The position numbers and the translations under genes are program-made. Below the pieces are notes generated by a model, which was not told the origin of the DNA, did no database searches, and saw only the letters and a program-made list of their open reading frames with translations. From SAR116 cluster bacterium AG-325-I21 (GTDB lineage Bacteria; Pseudomonadota; Alphaproteobacteria; Puniceispirillales; Puniceispirillaceae), in NCBI GenBank assembly GCA_003282865.1, contig QBYK01000001.1:36419-100418 (forward strand): a stretch of 64,000 nucleotides of DNA, in the 5' to 3' direction. Positions 39,434 through 48,615 of this stretch are shown in pieces. How positions within the stretch are numbered: the stretch's first letter is position 1; the number at the start of each line of letters is the position of its first letter.

Positions 39434-39796
39434 TTAGATTTGTATACGACGCTCAATTTCTCTAATCAAATCACCGCAATCTTCAGGTGATAACCTATTA
39501 ATATTTTGCGCTAACAAATTTGAAAGGTAAACTGCGTTTTCAGTCAACCCTCGAACATTGATCGAAGGCTTTGGATGTGACACTCTAGCAAGCCGTTTTA
39601 AATCTTCGGCATCATCCCATATCAAACCAAGCCAAACACATATACGGTCTACAAGAATTGCTGTCGGCTGGCCCCGCGCGCCTGTTTCAAGTGCAGAAAT
39701 ATAAGCTTTGGAAACACCAAGAAACGTTGCCTGTTCCTTTTGAGTTCGGTTATGTTGTCGCCGCAATTCACGCATTTTCGAGCCAAATGGCGTCAT
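39434..39796 (-). CDS. XRE-family helix-turn-helix DNA-binding protein
   Basis: A 120-residue Cro/C1-type regulator. The helix-turn-helix occupies about residues 5-60 (MRELRRQHNRTQKEQATFLGVSKAYISALE, here described in two parts: helices 1-2 end at GVSK and helix 3 begins AYISALE). The C-terminal half ends in an amphipathic helix and may dimerise. Its ATG follows directly after the smr stop codon, so it is coupled to smr. No toxin gene or phage context is present; the target is unknown. Confidence 0.85.
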   Translation of the reverse strand: MTPFGSKMRELRRQHNRTQKEQATFLGVSKAYISALETGARGQPTAILVDRICVWLGLIWDDAEDLKRLARVSHPKPSINVRGLTENAVYLSNLLAQNINRLSPEDCGDLIREIERRIQI

Positions 39797-40393
39797 TTAC
39801 TGGTCACCTCGCTTACGGCGTAACAACACATAAAACGCACCGCCACCTCCATCTTTTGGCCGCGCTTCAGCTAATGCCAAAACATGAAGAGAGAGAGGCA
39901 GTTGTTTCAACCAGTTAGGCACATGTCCATTTAAAACACCTGAACCCTTACCAGTAATTACAAGAACACAGCGACAGCCGTCATTAGCTGAAGATACGAT
40001 GAATTGGATAAGCTGTTTGTGTGCCCGTGCCGCTGTCATCCCATGAAGATCAAGCCGTAAGTCAATCGGAACCTCACCGCGAAATAATCGGCGTTGCGTA
40101 CTACCATCAATGCCAGCCTTTTCCCCATGACGCAAATCAATTGGCGTTGCTTGTTTTAACGTACCTTTTTTCAAGGCGGTCCCAGCGGACCGCGAAGGAA
40201 TATCATCGAAAACCATTCTTTTCTGGGTTTTTACATTATCTTTCAGAACTTTATTTTGGAGGTTAGCGACATCAGAACCCAGATTTACGGGCGAAGATGA
40301 CTGTATGGTCGACTTCAGAGGGGTCACCTGAGAAGTAACCCGCTGCCACAAAATCATATCTTCTGTTGAGTAAATAGCGCTTTTCTTTGGCAT
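39797..40393 (-). CDS. Smr-domain protein
   Basis: The C-terminal 90 residues are an Smr (MutS2-type small) domain, with LDLHG and TGKGSG motifs. Such domains can nick DNA or cleave RNA, notably on collided ribosomes. The first 90 residues are polar and probably disordered. The ATG at 40393, preceded by GAGG six bases upstream, is a better start than the TTG at 40405. It sits between the Tim44-like gene and the XRE gene; the MltA gene often found here is absent. Confidence 0.88.
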   Translation of the reverse strand: MPKKSAIYSTEDMILWQRVTSQVTPLKSTIQSSSPVNLGSDVANLQNKVLKDNVKTQKRMVFDDIPSRSAGTALKKGTLKQATPIDLRHGEKAGIDGSTQRRLFRGEVPIDLRLDLHGMTAARAHKQLIQFIVSSANDGCRCVLVITGKGSGVLNGHVPNWLKQLPLSLHVLALAEARPKDGGGGAFYVLLRRKRGDQ

Positions 40394-40405
40394 GCAGAGC
40401 CTCAA

Positions 40406-41068
40406 TTACTCATCGTCGTCAGCTGATTCTGTCTCAGTCAGTTTCCAATTTGGATCAGACAAGGTTAAATCACGCTCAAATGTCCATATGTCGGTAAATT
40501 CGCGTGCACCGGTATCTTCAGAGTCAATTGGCTCATTATCTTTGTCTTTGGCAACCCGCGTCTGGACGGAGTGGAAATGCATGGTAATGCTTGCCACCTG
40601 ATCAATTATAGAAATATTCAAAATACTCGCCTCACGAAGCTCATCCAGTGTGATGCTAAGGCTCTCTTTCGCAGCAATTCGATTCTCTATTGACGACGTA
40701 AAACTTTGTAAAAGATCATATCCGAGCAGCCGCCTTAACTGAGCTAGGTCACCCTCCGCATAAGCGGTCAGGATCATTGCAAAGGCTGACTTAGCACCAC
40801 CGATAAACTCTTTTTCACTAAATTTGCGGTCCATTTGGCGTAGTGCGTCAAGACCATGTAGCGTAGTGGGGGCATCATCAGTGGCTTTAGAATGAAGCGG
40901 TATAAGCTCACTGTCATTTTCGTTATCATCAAGACGATTTGTAGACCGCTCATCTTGGGGCTGCTCATAGCCAGAACGCTGCCCCAATACAGATCGCAAA
41001 CGTAATACCAGCAACACAGCAATAACAGCAAAAATAATGATATCAATAAATGGCACAATGGCCCCCAT
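40406..41068 (-). CDS. Tim44-like domain (TimA-type) protein
   Basis: This 220-residue protein has an N-terminal membrane anchor (residues 5-24), a charged linker, and a C-terminal Tim44-like domain from about 75 (GGAKSAFAMILTAYAEGDL). It is the bacterial relative of the mitochondrial import motor subunit; the bacterial role is not settled but may concern membrane protein assembly. It is divergent from fxsA and close to secB, the standard alphaproteobacterial arrangement. Confidence 0.9.
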   Translation of the reverse strand: MGAIVPFIDIIIFAVIAVLLVLRLRSVLGQRSGYEQPQDERSTNRLDDNENDSELIPLHSKATDDAPTTLHGLDALRQMDRKFSEKEFIGGAKSAFAMILTAYAEGDLAQLRRLLGYDLLQSFTSSIENRIAAKESLSITLDELREASILNISIIDQVASITMHFHSVQTRVAKDKDNEPIDSEDTGAREFTDIWTFERDLTLSDPNWKLTETESADDDE

Positions 41069-41212
41069 AACAAAATTTACTCAGCATTACCTAACATCAT
41101 TGTGTCTTTTGACGATGCTATCATGGTATAAATGGCATATGTCGGGTCTGAAATCCAGATGCAGTCAGAAAATCTGCACGAAATAACCGGAAAAATACTT
41201 GGGATATGGTAG

Positions 41213-41767
41213 ATGGCGCTTATTTTTATTTTAGGTCTGTTACTTTGGGGTTGGTTAGAAATATCGGTCTTCATCTTTATTAGCAATGTAATTGGCGGGT
41301 TGCTGACCGTTTTGGGAGTGTTCTTAACAGCCATTATTGGCATTACTTTTCTGAAAAATCAGGGCTTGTCTGTTCTAAATCGCGTCCGCAGTGATCTAGC
41401 TAGGGGCCATACGCCAGTTGTATCAATTGCTGATAGTGTATCATTGGTTGTTGGGGGAGGGTTAATGTTAATTCCCGGCTATGTAACCGACAGTGTTGGG
41501 CTTTTTTTATTTATCCCGCGGTTTCGGACCGTGGCTGGAATGTATCTGTTACAATGGGCTGCTAAAAAACCAAGTGTCACTGGTTTTGTAAATTTTGGTG
41601 GAAGTGCCTTCACTCAAAGATATAGTAATAAGGATCCGTTTGGATTTAGCGAACAATCTCACCACCAAACTGGTTTCGAAGATGTTATTGAAGGTGAGTT
41701 TGAAGACCGGTCAGACGCTAAATTCTCTCTTAACCAGAAAAAAAAGGACCATCACAACGACAGTTAA
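41213..41767 (+). CDS. FxsA-family membrane protein
   Basis: FxsA is a small cytoplasmic membrane protein, known in E. coli for relieving F exclusion of phage T7, with unknown basic function. Hydrophobic segments cover about residues 3-20, 22-48 and 75-105, with the family block ADSVSLVVGGGLMLIPGYVTDS. The C-terminal 60 residues are polar. It is 184 residues long and lies upstream of secB on the same strand. Confidence 0.88.
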   Translation: MALIFILGLLLWGWLEISVFIFISNVIGGLLTVLGVFLTAIIGITFLKNQGLSVLNRVRSDLARGHTPVVSIADSVSLVVGGGLMLIPGYVTDSVGLFLFIPRFRTVAGMYLLQWAAKKPSVTGFVNFGGSAFTQRYSNKDPFGFSEQSHHQTGFEDVIEGEFEDRSDAKFSLNQKKKDHHNDS

Positions 41768-41888
41768 ATTAACTAGGTCTGTTTAGTTGTTTTAAAACAG
41801 CAAATCATGCTAATGAATTCAGCGCCGAGGCCAAGTTGTTTTGACATCAACATGTTCTAAAAAACGGCATCCAGCTCTGGAGACTACA

Positions 41889-42410
41889 ATGGCTAAAAAC
41901 ACGAAAAAATCAAGGACCCCGACACCTAAAAACAATGGTAACGCTCAAAAGTCGGATGGTAATCCAAACACTGACCGCCGGATCCTTGTGCACGCGCAGT
42001 ATATCAAAGATTTATCTTTTGAAAATCCCAATGCACCCCGCGTTTTGATGGAAGGATCAACCCAGCCAGACGTTGAGATTACAGTAAATGTGGGCGCGCA
42101 GCTGATCAATGAGGATCAATATGAAGTAGCACTTAATCTCGCCGCCAAGGCATCGTTCAAAAAAACAGCCTTATTTCTGGTGGATCTGACTTATGCAGGC
42201 CTTGTCACACCCGAAGGCGCAGACACTGATGAAATTAATCCTCTGATCATGATTGAAGCGCCTCGGCTATTATTCCCATTTGCACGCGCTATTATTTCGG
42301 ATGCAACACGTGATGGAGGTTTCATGCCCTTAAACATACAACCTGTTGATTTTGTTGCTGTTTATCAGCATAATCTCACGCAACAAGCCGCCTCACAGAG
42401 CGACAATTAA
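41889..42410 (+). CDS. secB: Protein-export chaperone SecB
   Basis: SecB is a tetrameric cytosolic chaperone that holds pre-secretory proteins for SecA. The core from about residue 35 matches the family: ILVHAQYIKDLSFENPNAP, then LFLVDLTYAGL and APRLLFPFARAIISDATRDG with a hydrophobic, dispersed C-terminus. The first 30 residues are a polar tail. The frame is open from 41841, but the ATG at 41889 gives the expected start and 173 residues. It is convergent with dnaQ. Confidence 0.96.
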   Translation: MAKNTKKSRTPTPKNNGNAQKSDGNPNTDRRILVHAQYIKDLSFENPNAPRVLMEGSTQPDVEITVNVGAQLINEDQYEVALNLAAKASFKKTALFLVDLTYAGLVTPEGADTDEINPLIMIEAPRLLFPFARAIISDATRDGGFMPLNIQPVDFVAVYQHNLTQQAASQSDN

Positions 42411-42433
42411 ACCTTGAGTTACTACTCCAGCTA

Positions 42434-43138
42434 TTATTGGTTCCAGATTGGGTCTTTTAGAGATGCCAAAAACTCCGCGTGCGATGCCAATTCCTCAGAT
42501 GTTGGCGCATGCGCCCGTATCGGACGAATATTTTTCTTATCAATTTGAAAATGCGGATCTTCAACTACCTCGTCTCGCGACATCTTGCTCTTTGGATTCA
42601 GATCAGCATCCACCAGAAGGCCAGGCTGACGACCGCCTAATAATTCGATATAAACACTTGCGAGAAGATCTGCATCTAACAACGCGCCATGAAAATCGCG
42701 ATGTGTGTTGTCAATTTCGAAGCGGCGGCATAGTGCATCCAGATTAGCCTGTGCGCCTGGAAATTTTTTGCGTGCCATCGCCAATGTATCAATTGACTGG
42801 GCCATCGCAAGCACGGGACGGTCAACGCGTGTCAGTTCAGAATTGATGAAAGCCATGTCAAAGCTAGCATTGTGGATCACCAGAGGATCAGAACCAATAA
42901 AAACTAAAAATTCCTCGGCAACATCAGCAAAGATCGGTTTATCTGCCAGAAAATCTAGACTAATGCCATGAACCGCGATAGCACCCTCATCAATATCGCG
43001 CTCTGGATTAATATAGAGATGCAAACGACGGCCAGTAGGAAGATGATGCATTAATTCCAATGCACCGATTTCAATAATCCTGTGACCATCACTCGGACTT
43101 ATTCCCGTAGTCTCTGTATCAAGAACAACTTCGCGCAT
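42434..43138 (-). CDS. dnaQ: DNA polymerase III epsilon subunit (3'-5' proofreading exonuclease)
   Basis: DnaQ is the proofreading exonuclease of the replicative polymerase. The catalytic DEDDh residues start with Asp7 and Glu9 in LDTETTGI, continue with the HNASFDMAF block and end with HRDFHGALLDADLL. At 234 residues it is standard. It is the last gene of the leftward ppsR-maf-coaE-dnaQ cluster, 50 bases after coaE. Confidence 0.95.
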   Translation of the reverse strand: MREVVLDTETTGISPSDGHRIIEIGALELMHHLPTGRRLHLYINPERDIDEGAIAVHGISLDFLADKPIFADVAEEFLVFIGSDPLVIHNASFDMAFINSELTRVDRPVLAMAQSIDTLAMARKKFPGAQANLDALCRRFEIDNTHRDFHGALLDADLLASVYIELLGGRQPGLLVDADLNPKSKMSRDEVVEDPHFQIDKKNIRPIRAHAPTSEELASHAEFLASLKDPIWNQ

Positions 43139-43188
43139 GTTTTATCTATGTCCCCAATACCATGAAAGCAAGTATACCAAGCCCTTTA

Positions 43189-43803
43189 TCAAATTTCATC
43201 CCTCACAATAGACAAACCAATAAGAGAAAGCCAATCGATCAGCTGATTACGTGTTTGGTCTTTTGGTATATCCGAATCAAGGGCTAAATCAGCACGCACT
43301 TTTTTGTCATCTGAAGAAATCTGTGATGCCAGTATTAAATCCAACTTTTCCGTAGTCATGCCTGGCCGCGCCAATGCCCGTTTGACGGTAGTTTTAGCAC
43401 TGGCATGAACAACAATCACATAATCACACATCACCTCCCCGCCAGTTTCAAATAAAAGTGGCACATCCAGCGCTATTGCAGCGACATTGGCTCTACGCTG
43501 CTCAACGATAAAGGCATCACGGTGTTGGCGAACCATAGGGTGCAAAATAGATTCCAGTTTCAGTCGTTTTTGCGGTGTAGCAAACACCTCATCACCCAGT
43601 GAATTTCGGTTAATACCACCGGCAATAGTTCCAAAATGAGACCCAAATTCCGTCAAAACATCCTGCACCGCTCCACCATTCGGACCCAACAATTCATGCA
43701 CTGCACAATCAGAGTCATGCGTGGTAATCCCTAACTTATTAATCCAACCAACAATGGTGGACTTGCCAGCAGCAATTGACCCTGTCACCCCAATAATCTT
43801 CAT
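43189..43803 (-). CDS. coaE: Dephospho-CoA kinase
   Basis: CoaE phosphorylates dephospho-CoA in the last step of coenzyme A synthesis. The P-loop GVTGSIAAGKST lies at residues 5-16, and the DVPLLFETGGE motif marks the family. It is 204 residues. The start overlaps the maf stop by four bases (ATGA). An aroE gene usually sits between maf and coaE in alphaproteobacteria and is absent here. Confidence 0.95.
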   Translation of the reverse strand: MKIIGVTGSIAAGKSTIVGWINKLGITTHDSDCAVHELLGPNGGAVQDVLTEFGSHFGTIAGGINRNSLGDEVFATPQKRLKLESILHPMVRQHRDAFIVEQRRANVAAIALDVPLLFETGGEVMCDYVIVVHASAKTTVKRALARPGMTTEKLDLILASQISSDDKKVRADLALDSDIPKDQTRNQLIDWLSLIGLSIVRDEI

Positions 43804-44480
43804 AAGCTATCCTCAGATTCATTCTGGGATTTCATATAAAATGGTAACAGACCGTGTTCCCGCAGAATTGCCAGGAGCTCAAACAACGGTATACCGAGAA
43901 TACCAAAGTAACATCCTTTTATTTGCGAAAATAATTGCGCTCCAATAGACTCAATCTGATAGCTTGCCGGCGAAGAAAGGGCGGCTTCACCGAGCTGCTC
44001 GAGGTAAAAATCAATAAATTCATTTTCTAACGGAAGCATGGTCATATCTGCCACCGATAAATGATGCCAAATCCGTTTGCCATGCTGAAACAAAACCACA
44101 GCTGTAAGAAGCTGATGGGTTTTACCAGAAAGAGCCAACAACTGAGATTTAGCAGCAGAAATATCGGATGGTTTGCTGTAGATAATTCCATCACAAATCA
44201 GTATCTGATCACAACCCAAAACGTAACTTGGTGGAACCAAGTGTTCTGTGTTAAGGCCCTGGACAGCGACAGCGGCTTTCATTTCAGCCAGCATTATCGC
44301 AATATCCTGTGCAGGAATAGCCTCAGCAATGGCTGCCGCACGAAGCGCTTTTTCATCTATTGAGACTGGGTACTGATCAAACCTAAGTCCAGCCTCCGTT
44401 AAAATTTTTACACGAATAGAACTAGACGATGCTAACACGAAATCAACAATCGGTATGTTTGGTAGAAAAGATTTTGACAT
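43800..44480 (-). CDS. maf: Maf-family nucleotide pyrophosphatase
   Basis: Maf proteins hydrolyse nucleoside triphosphates such as dTTP, UTP or modified forms and have been linked to septum control. The N-terminal VLASSSSIRVKILTEAGL and CDQILICDGIIYSKP motifs match. The frame opens upstream at 44495 with GTG, but the ATG at 44480 shares its A with the ppsR stop (TGATG) and gives 226 residues. The nucleotide specificity cannot be read. Confidence 0.9.
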   Translation of the reverse strand: MSKSFLPNIPIVDFVLASSSSIRVKILTEAGLRFDQYPVSIDEKALRAAAIAEAIPAQDIAIMLAEMKAAVAVQGLNTEHLVPPSYVLGCDQILICDGIIYSKPSDISAAKSQLLALSGKTHQLLTAVVLFQHGKRIWHHLSVADMTMLPLENEFIDFYLEQLGEAALSSPASYQIESIGAQLFSQIKGCYFGILGIPLFELLAILREHGLLPFYMKSQNESEDSL

Positions 44481-45301
44481 CACTGCCTTTCGCACCAGAC
44501 GTTGTAATATTGCAAAATTCCAGCTGCAGTCTCTTCAACCGATCGACGCGTCACATCAATAACTGGCCATCCGTTTTTGTTGAACAAACGGCGTGCATTA
44601 CGCACTTCTTCAGTTATTTGTTCAATGTCAGCATAACTATCATTGGTTTTATCCATCATTGCAGTCTGGCGGGTACGCCGTATTTGACTAAGCCGCTTTG
44701 GTTCATTGGTTAATCCAACGACAAATAAATTAAGCCCATCAAGATAGTGTTGAGGAAATGGAACTCGTGGCACAAGTGCATAATTAGCAGCCTTATAACC
44801 CCGGTGAGCCAAATACATTGATGTCGGAGTTTTTGAAGTTCGCGATACACCAACGATCAATATATCTGCTTTCCTCAAGTCCCCCATATTCATACCATCA
44901 TCGTGACTCACAGCAAAATCAACCGCAGCCATTCGGGCAAAATAAGCAGTATCAAGGCGGCGTTGACCGCCCGGAAGGTTTGTCATTGCTTGCCCAAGAA
45001 CGTTGGTTAGTAAATTTACCACTGGATCCAAAATTGATACCGCTGGCACCCCTTTAGTACGGCATACACTTTCAATGGTCGATCTTAAATCTTGATCAAT
45101 AATACTCATCAATAATATGCCCGGGTGACGGTCAAGCCCGGTAAACAAAGCATCTAAATGTGCTGTAGTGCGTACCAAAGTCCAAACATGTTCTACCGGT
45201 TTCACACCAGTAAATTGGGCAAGACAGGCACGAGCTACTTGATGCACTGTTTCACCTGTTGAATCCGAAACGAGATGTATATGTAACGTTTGTTTAGGCA
45301 T
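44480..45301 (-). CDS. Pyruvate, phosphate dikinase regulatory-type kinase/phosphorylase (DUF299)
   Basis: This protein family reversibly phosphorylates pyruvate phosphate dikinase or PEP synthase with ADP and phosphate. The N-terminal LVSDSTGETVHQVARA and the P-loop-like GVSRTSKTPTSMYLAHRG block are diagnostic. The ATG at 45301 gives 273 residues; an upstream start at 45322 is also open. It heads the leftward ppsR-maf-coaE-dnaQ cluster and is divergent from hemE, the classical origin-flanking pair in this class. Confidence 0.92.
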   Translation of the reverse strand: MPKQTLHIHLVSDSTGETVHQVARACLAQFTGVKPVEHVWTLVRTTAHLDALFTGLDRHPGILLMSIIDQDLRSTIESVCRTKGVPAVSILDPVVNLLTNVLGQAMTNLPGGQRRLDTAYFARMAAVDFAVSHDDGMNMGDLRKADILIVGVSRTSKTPTSMYLAHRGYKAANYALVPRVPFPQHYLDGLNLFVVGLTNEPKRLSQIRRTRQTAMMDKTNDSYADIEQITEEVRNARRLFNKNGWPVIDVTRRSVEETAAGILQYYNVWCERQ

Positions 45302-45322
45302 AACGTGATAACGTGTAGTCAA

Positions 45323-45709
45323 AACTCACTGATTTGTCATCTGTTTCATCATTAAAATGTCCGATCGTGAGGCTCCTGTATTTAAGGTTTTAATTTTTGA
45401 TATCAATCAAAAATCGAACTATTGACAAAGTTGTGTAAAAACATAGTTGATCGGGGATTATTTTATGTAAAAGCACAATAGAAATCACTTTTGCATTCAT
45501 ACACATATTTTGCTCACAAGTAGAGAATACGAACATACTCACCTGTTGTGTAGGTGGACAATTATATAGCATTCTAAAAAAACGGAGAAAAATACTAGGG
45601 GTGCTGTGCATAAAATTATGGATAATTTTTGAATAACTACAAAAATGCAGTTACACACAACAACAACAAAAACAACTTCTTTTTTTTAAGTATAATAGAT
45701 TAGAGGACA
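45323..45709. other. Candidate chromosomal origin of replication (oriC)
   Basis: This 387-base gene-free region lies between divergent ppsR and hemE, the place of the origin in Caulobacter. It is strongly AT-rich, with an A/T-dense stretch at 45657-45695. I find one perfect TTATNCACA DnaA box (45605-45613) and four one-mismatch copies (45432-45440, 45497-45505, 45617-45625, 45651-45659). Two perfect 8-base inverted repeats lie at 45394-45413 and 45612-45629. Genes on the left mostly run left and those on the right mostly run right. parA, parB and parS lie within 10 kb. It is not proven; no CtrA site was found. Confidence 0.6.
45605..45613 (-). promoter_or_regulatory. DnaA box, perfect match
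   Basis: The minus strand reads TTATGCACA, an exact fit to the TTATNCACA DnaA-box consensus. A second near match, TTATCCATA, lies 3 bases further at 45617-45625 in the same orientation, inside an 8-base inverted repeat. Confidence 0.6.
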
Positions 45710-46741
45710 ATGATGACCGATAAACTGTTTCTTACGACACTGAAGGGCAAAAAATCGAAACAAACCCCAATTTGGATCATGCGTCAAGCTGGAAGGTATT
45801 TAAAAGAATATCGCGCTATTCGTGAAATTCAAAAAGACTTTATTTCATTCTGTCTCAATCCCCAACAGGCTGCAACTGTCACATTACAGCCCATCACTCG
45901 TTACAATATGGATGCAGCGATTATATTTTCAGATATCCTAATGGTACTATGGGCAATGGGTTTAAACGTACGATTCAAACCAGGCATTGGACCATTGCTT
46001 GACGCAGCTGAAAAACCAGACATGATTAAAACTAGCTGCTTAAATGGCTTTGCCGACAAGTTAGCGCCAGTTGGTAGAGCTCTTGAACTAACCAAATTAG
46101 AATTGCCTGCAGAAACCTCCCTCATCGGTTTTGCCGGAGCACCGTGGACATTGGTTACATATATTGCTGAAGGTGGATCATCACGTGATTTTACAAAGGC
46201 CCGTTTATGGGCATGGCAGGATGCAAAAAAACTTAATGGTTTATTGGAGATATTAGTCGAAGCAACAGTTTCATTTTTATCTCTTCAAGCGACAGCCGGA
46301 GCGGAATGTTTAATGATATTTGATAGTTGGGCTAGTGCTGTGCCAGCAGCACACCGGGATTGGTTAATTACAAAACCTATAAATGAAATTATTAAAGGAG
46401 TACGAAGGAATGGCCATAAACAACCTATAATTGGTTTCCCAAAAGGACTCGGTGATGGGCTAATTCATTATGCAGAGGAAAGCGGAATCGACGCTATTGG
46501 AATTGACCACGGTGTGGACCCAAGGTGGGCTGATAAAAATTTACCAAAAAATTTACCTGTCCAAGGGAATTTAGATCCTGTGTCATTAATATCAGCAGGA
46601 AAAAAGATGTTCCAGGATATTGATTATATTCTTGAATCATTTCACGATAGGCCGCACATCTTCAACCTTGGCCATGGTATAACTCCTTCAACGCCTATTG
46701 ATAACGTCCAAACGATGATTGATCATATACGGAACAGTTAG
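45710..46741 (+). CDS. hemE: Uroporphyrinogen decarboxylase
   Basis: HemE removes four carboxyl groups from uroporphyrinogen III to give coproporphyrinogen III in heme synthesis. The N-terminal PIWIMRQAGRYLKEYR signature with its conserved arginines and the GHGITPSTPIDNV C-terminal block are intact; 343 residues is normal. AGAGGA precedes the doubled ATG. A TATAAT hexamer at 45691-45696 is too near the start codon to be a confident promoter. It is the first gene to the right of the candidate origin and runs 11 bases into hemJ. Confidence 0.97.
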   Translation: MMTDKLFLTTLKGKKSKQTPIWIMRQAGRYLKEYRAIREIQKDFISFCLNPQQAATVTLQPITRYNMDAAIIFSDILMVLWAMGLNVRFKPGIGPLLDAAEKPDMIKTSCLNGFADKLAPVGRALELTKLELPAETSLIGFAGAPWTLVTYIAEGGSSRDFTKARLWAWQDAKKLNGLLEILVEATVSFLSLQATAGAECLMIFDSWASAVPAAHRDWLITKPINEIIKGVRRNGHKQPIIGFPKGLGDGLIHYAEESGIDAIGIDHGVDPRWADKNLPKNLPVQGNLDPVSLISAGKKMFQDIDYILESFHDRPHIFNLGHGITPSTPIDNVQTMIDHIRNS

Positions 46742-46752
46742 GAAAAACACAG

Positions 46753-47181
46753 ATGAGTTACGAAATTATAACGGCTCTTCATGTTCTGGCAGTCATTTCG
46801 TGGATGGTGGGTCTTCTCTATTTACCACGCCTGTTTGTATACCATTCACAAACGCAATTGGGCTCGGTACAAGCTGAGACATTTAAAGTCATGGAGCGAA
46901 GACTCCTAACGGCAATTATGACGCCAGCGATGATTGCTAGCTTTGTTTTCGGCATTTGGTTAATTTCACTTAATCATGGATTACTTTTTGAAACATGGTT
47001 TCAAATAAAATTTATCGCGGTGATATTTATGGGGGGTATTCATGGTAAATTATCGAAGATGCGGCGTTTACTAGAAAATGATGAAAAACCATTATCAACA
47101 AAGGTTTATCGGATTTGGAATGAAATTCCAACCGTATTACTTATTCTCATTGTAGTCATGGCCGTGGTCAAACCATTATGA
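46753..47181 (+). CDS. hemJ: Protoporphyrinogen IX oxidase HemJ
   Basis: HemJ is the four-helix membrane oxidase that turns protoporphyrinogen IX into protoporphyrin IX in bacteria without HemG or HemY. It shows HVLAVISWMVGLLYLPRLFVYH at the N-terminus (the conserved heme-ligand histidine is at position 9) and four hydrophobic segments in 142 residues. It starts 11 bases after hemE and supports a local heme operon. Confidence 0.93.
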   Translation: MSYEIITALHVLAVISWMVGLLYLPRLFVYHSQTQLGSVQAETFKVMERRLLTAIMTPAMIASFVFGIWLISLNHGLLFETWFQIKFIAVIFMGGIHGKLSKMRRLLENDEKPLSTKVYRIWNEIPTVLLILIVVMAVVKPL

Positions 47182-47322
47182 ATATGAAACAAATCTAAAG
47201 GTTAGAGGTTGTGGTATTTAGCGATAAATGCACATTGACTTTGCTGTCTAAAACTTTAACTATAATCCTCCTCACCGCAAATATGTTACTTTTATGTAGC
47301 ACTTTCTCATCAGAGTAAACTC

Positions 47323-48582
47323 ATGCATTTACAAGAACTCAAAGCGAAGTCGCCAGCAGATCTTTTGGCATATGCAGAAGAATTGGAAATTGAAAACGCA
47401 AGTACACTCCGTAAACAAGACATGATGTTTGCGATTCTAAAACAACTCGCTCACAATGATGTTGCAATATATGGAAGTGGGGTTTTAGAGGTTTTATCTG
47501 ATGGATTTGGTTTCCTTAGGGCACCCGAAAGTAATTATTTACCTGGGCCAGATGACATTTATGTCTCACCGAGCCAAGTACGCCGTTTTAGTCTGAGGAC
47601 CGGGGATACAGTAGAAGGTGAAATTCGTGCCCCCAAGGATGGCGAACGGTATTTCGCCTTGTTAAAAATAGAAACTATTAATTTTGAAGATCCGAATGCG
47701 GTTCGCCACCGTATTAATTTTGATAATTTAACACCTCTTTATCCGGAAGAAAAATTAACTTTAGAGTTGCCATTTAACCCAGATAAGAAAGATAATACGC
47801 CAAGGGTGATCGATCTTGTTTCTCCAATGGGTAAAGGTCAACGCGGGCTTATTGTTGCGCCGCCTCGAACCGGCAAGACGATGATGCTGCAGAGCATTGC
47901 TCACGCGATTTCAGAAAATCATTCAGAAGTTTATTTGATTGTATTGTTGATTGATGAGCGCCCAGAAGAAGTGACTGATATGCAGCGCTCGGTGCGTGGT
48001 GAAGTAATTTCATCGACTTTTGATGAACCAGCATCAAGACACGTACAAGTAACGGAAATGGTGATAGAAAAAGCAAAGCGGCTTGTTGAACACAAGCGCG
48101 ATGTCGTAATTTTGTTGGACTCAATAACTCGTCTAGCGCGCGCTTATAATACTGTCGTGCCATCGTCAGGAAAAGTTTTAACGGGTGGTGTTGATGCGAA
48201 TGCACTTCAACGGCCTAAACGGTTTTTTGGCGCTGCGAGAAACATTGAAGAAGGTGGCTCATTGACGATTATAGCCACTGCTCTCATTGAGACTGGATCA
48301 CGGATGGATGAAGTGATTTTTGAAGAGTTTAAAGGTACGGGCAATAGTGAGGTAATACTTGACCGTAAGTTGTCAGATAAGCGGACATTTCCGGCAATCG
48401 ATATCACCAAGTCTGGTACACGAAAAGAGGAGTTGCTGGTCGATAAAGGCACCCTTGCCAAAATGTGGGTATTACGACGCATCTTAATGCAAATGGGGCC
48501 CGTAGATGCAATGGAATTTCTTGTTGATAAATTAAAGAATTCAAAGAGCAATAACGAATTCTTTGATCATATGAATAGTTAG
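47323..48582 (+). CDS. rho: Transcription termination factor Rho
   Basis: Rho is the hexameric RNA helicase that ends transcription. It has the N-terminal RNA-binding fold with [21 protein letters not shown], the Walker A segment APPRTGKT, the Walker B VIVLLIDE-like strand and the [13 protein letters not shown] R-loop region. At 419 residues it is standard length. The 141-base leader contains TTGACT and TATAAT elements separated by 20 bases, too far for a normal promoter. It stands downstream of hemJ and convergent with the ogt-type gene. Confidence 0.97.
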   Translation: MHLQELKAKSPADLLAYAEELEIENASTLRKQDMMFAILKQLAHNDVAIYGSGVLEVLSDGFGFLRAPESNYLPGPDDIYVSPSQVRRFSLRTGDTVEGEIRAPKDGERYFALLKIETINFEDPNAVRHRINFDNLTPLYPEEKLTLELPFNPDKKDNTPRVIDLVSPMGKGQRGLIVAPPRTGKTMMLQSIAHAISENHSEVYLIVLLIDERPEEVTDMQRSVRGEVISSTFDEPASRHVQVTEMVIEKAKRLVEHKRDVVILLDSITRLARAYNTVVPSSGKVLTGGVDANALQRPKRFFGAARNIEEGGSLTIIATALIETGSRMDEVIFEEFKGTGNSEVILDRKLSDKRTFPAIDITKSGTRKEELLVDKGTLAKMWVLRRILMQMGPVDAMEFLVDKLKNSKSNNEFFDHMNS

Positions 48583-48615
48583 CGCTTAAAAATTGCATTT
48601 ATTTTTTTGCGTTGC

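Noticed and set aside
41077..41343. Reverse-strand frame between the Tim44-like gene and fxsA
   Set aside because: It overlaps most of the fxsA N-terminus, is rich in rare composition and resembles no family; it is a shadow of fxsA.
47235..47266. TTGACT and TATAAT pair as rho promoter
   Set aside because: The spacing is 20 bases, too long for a standard sigma-70 promoter.
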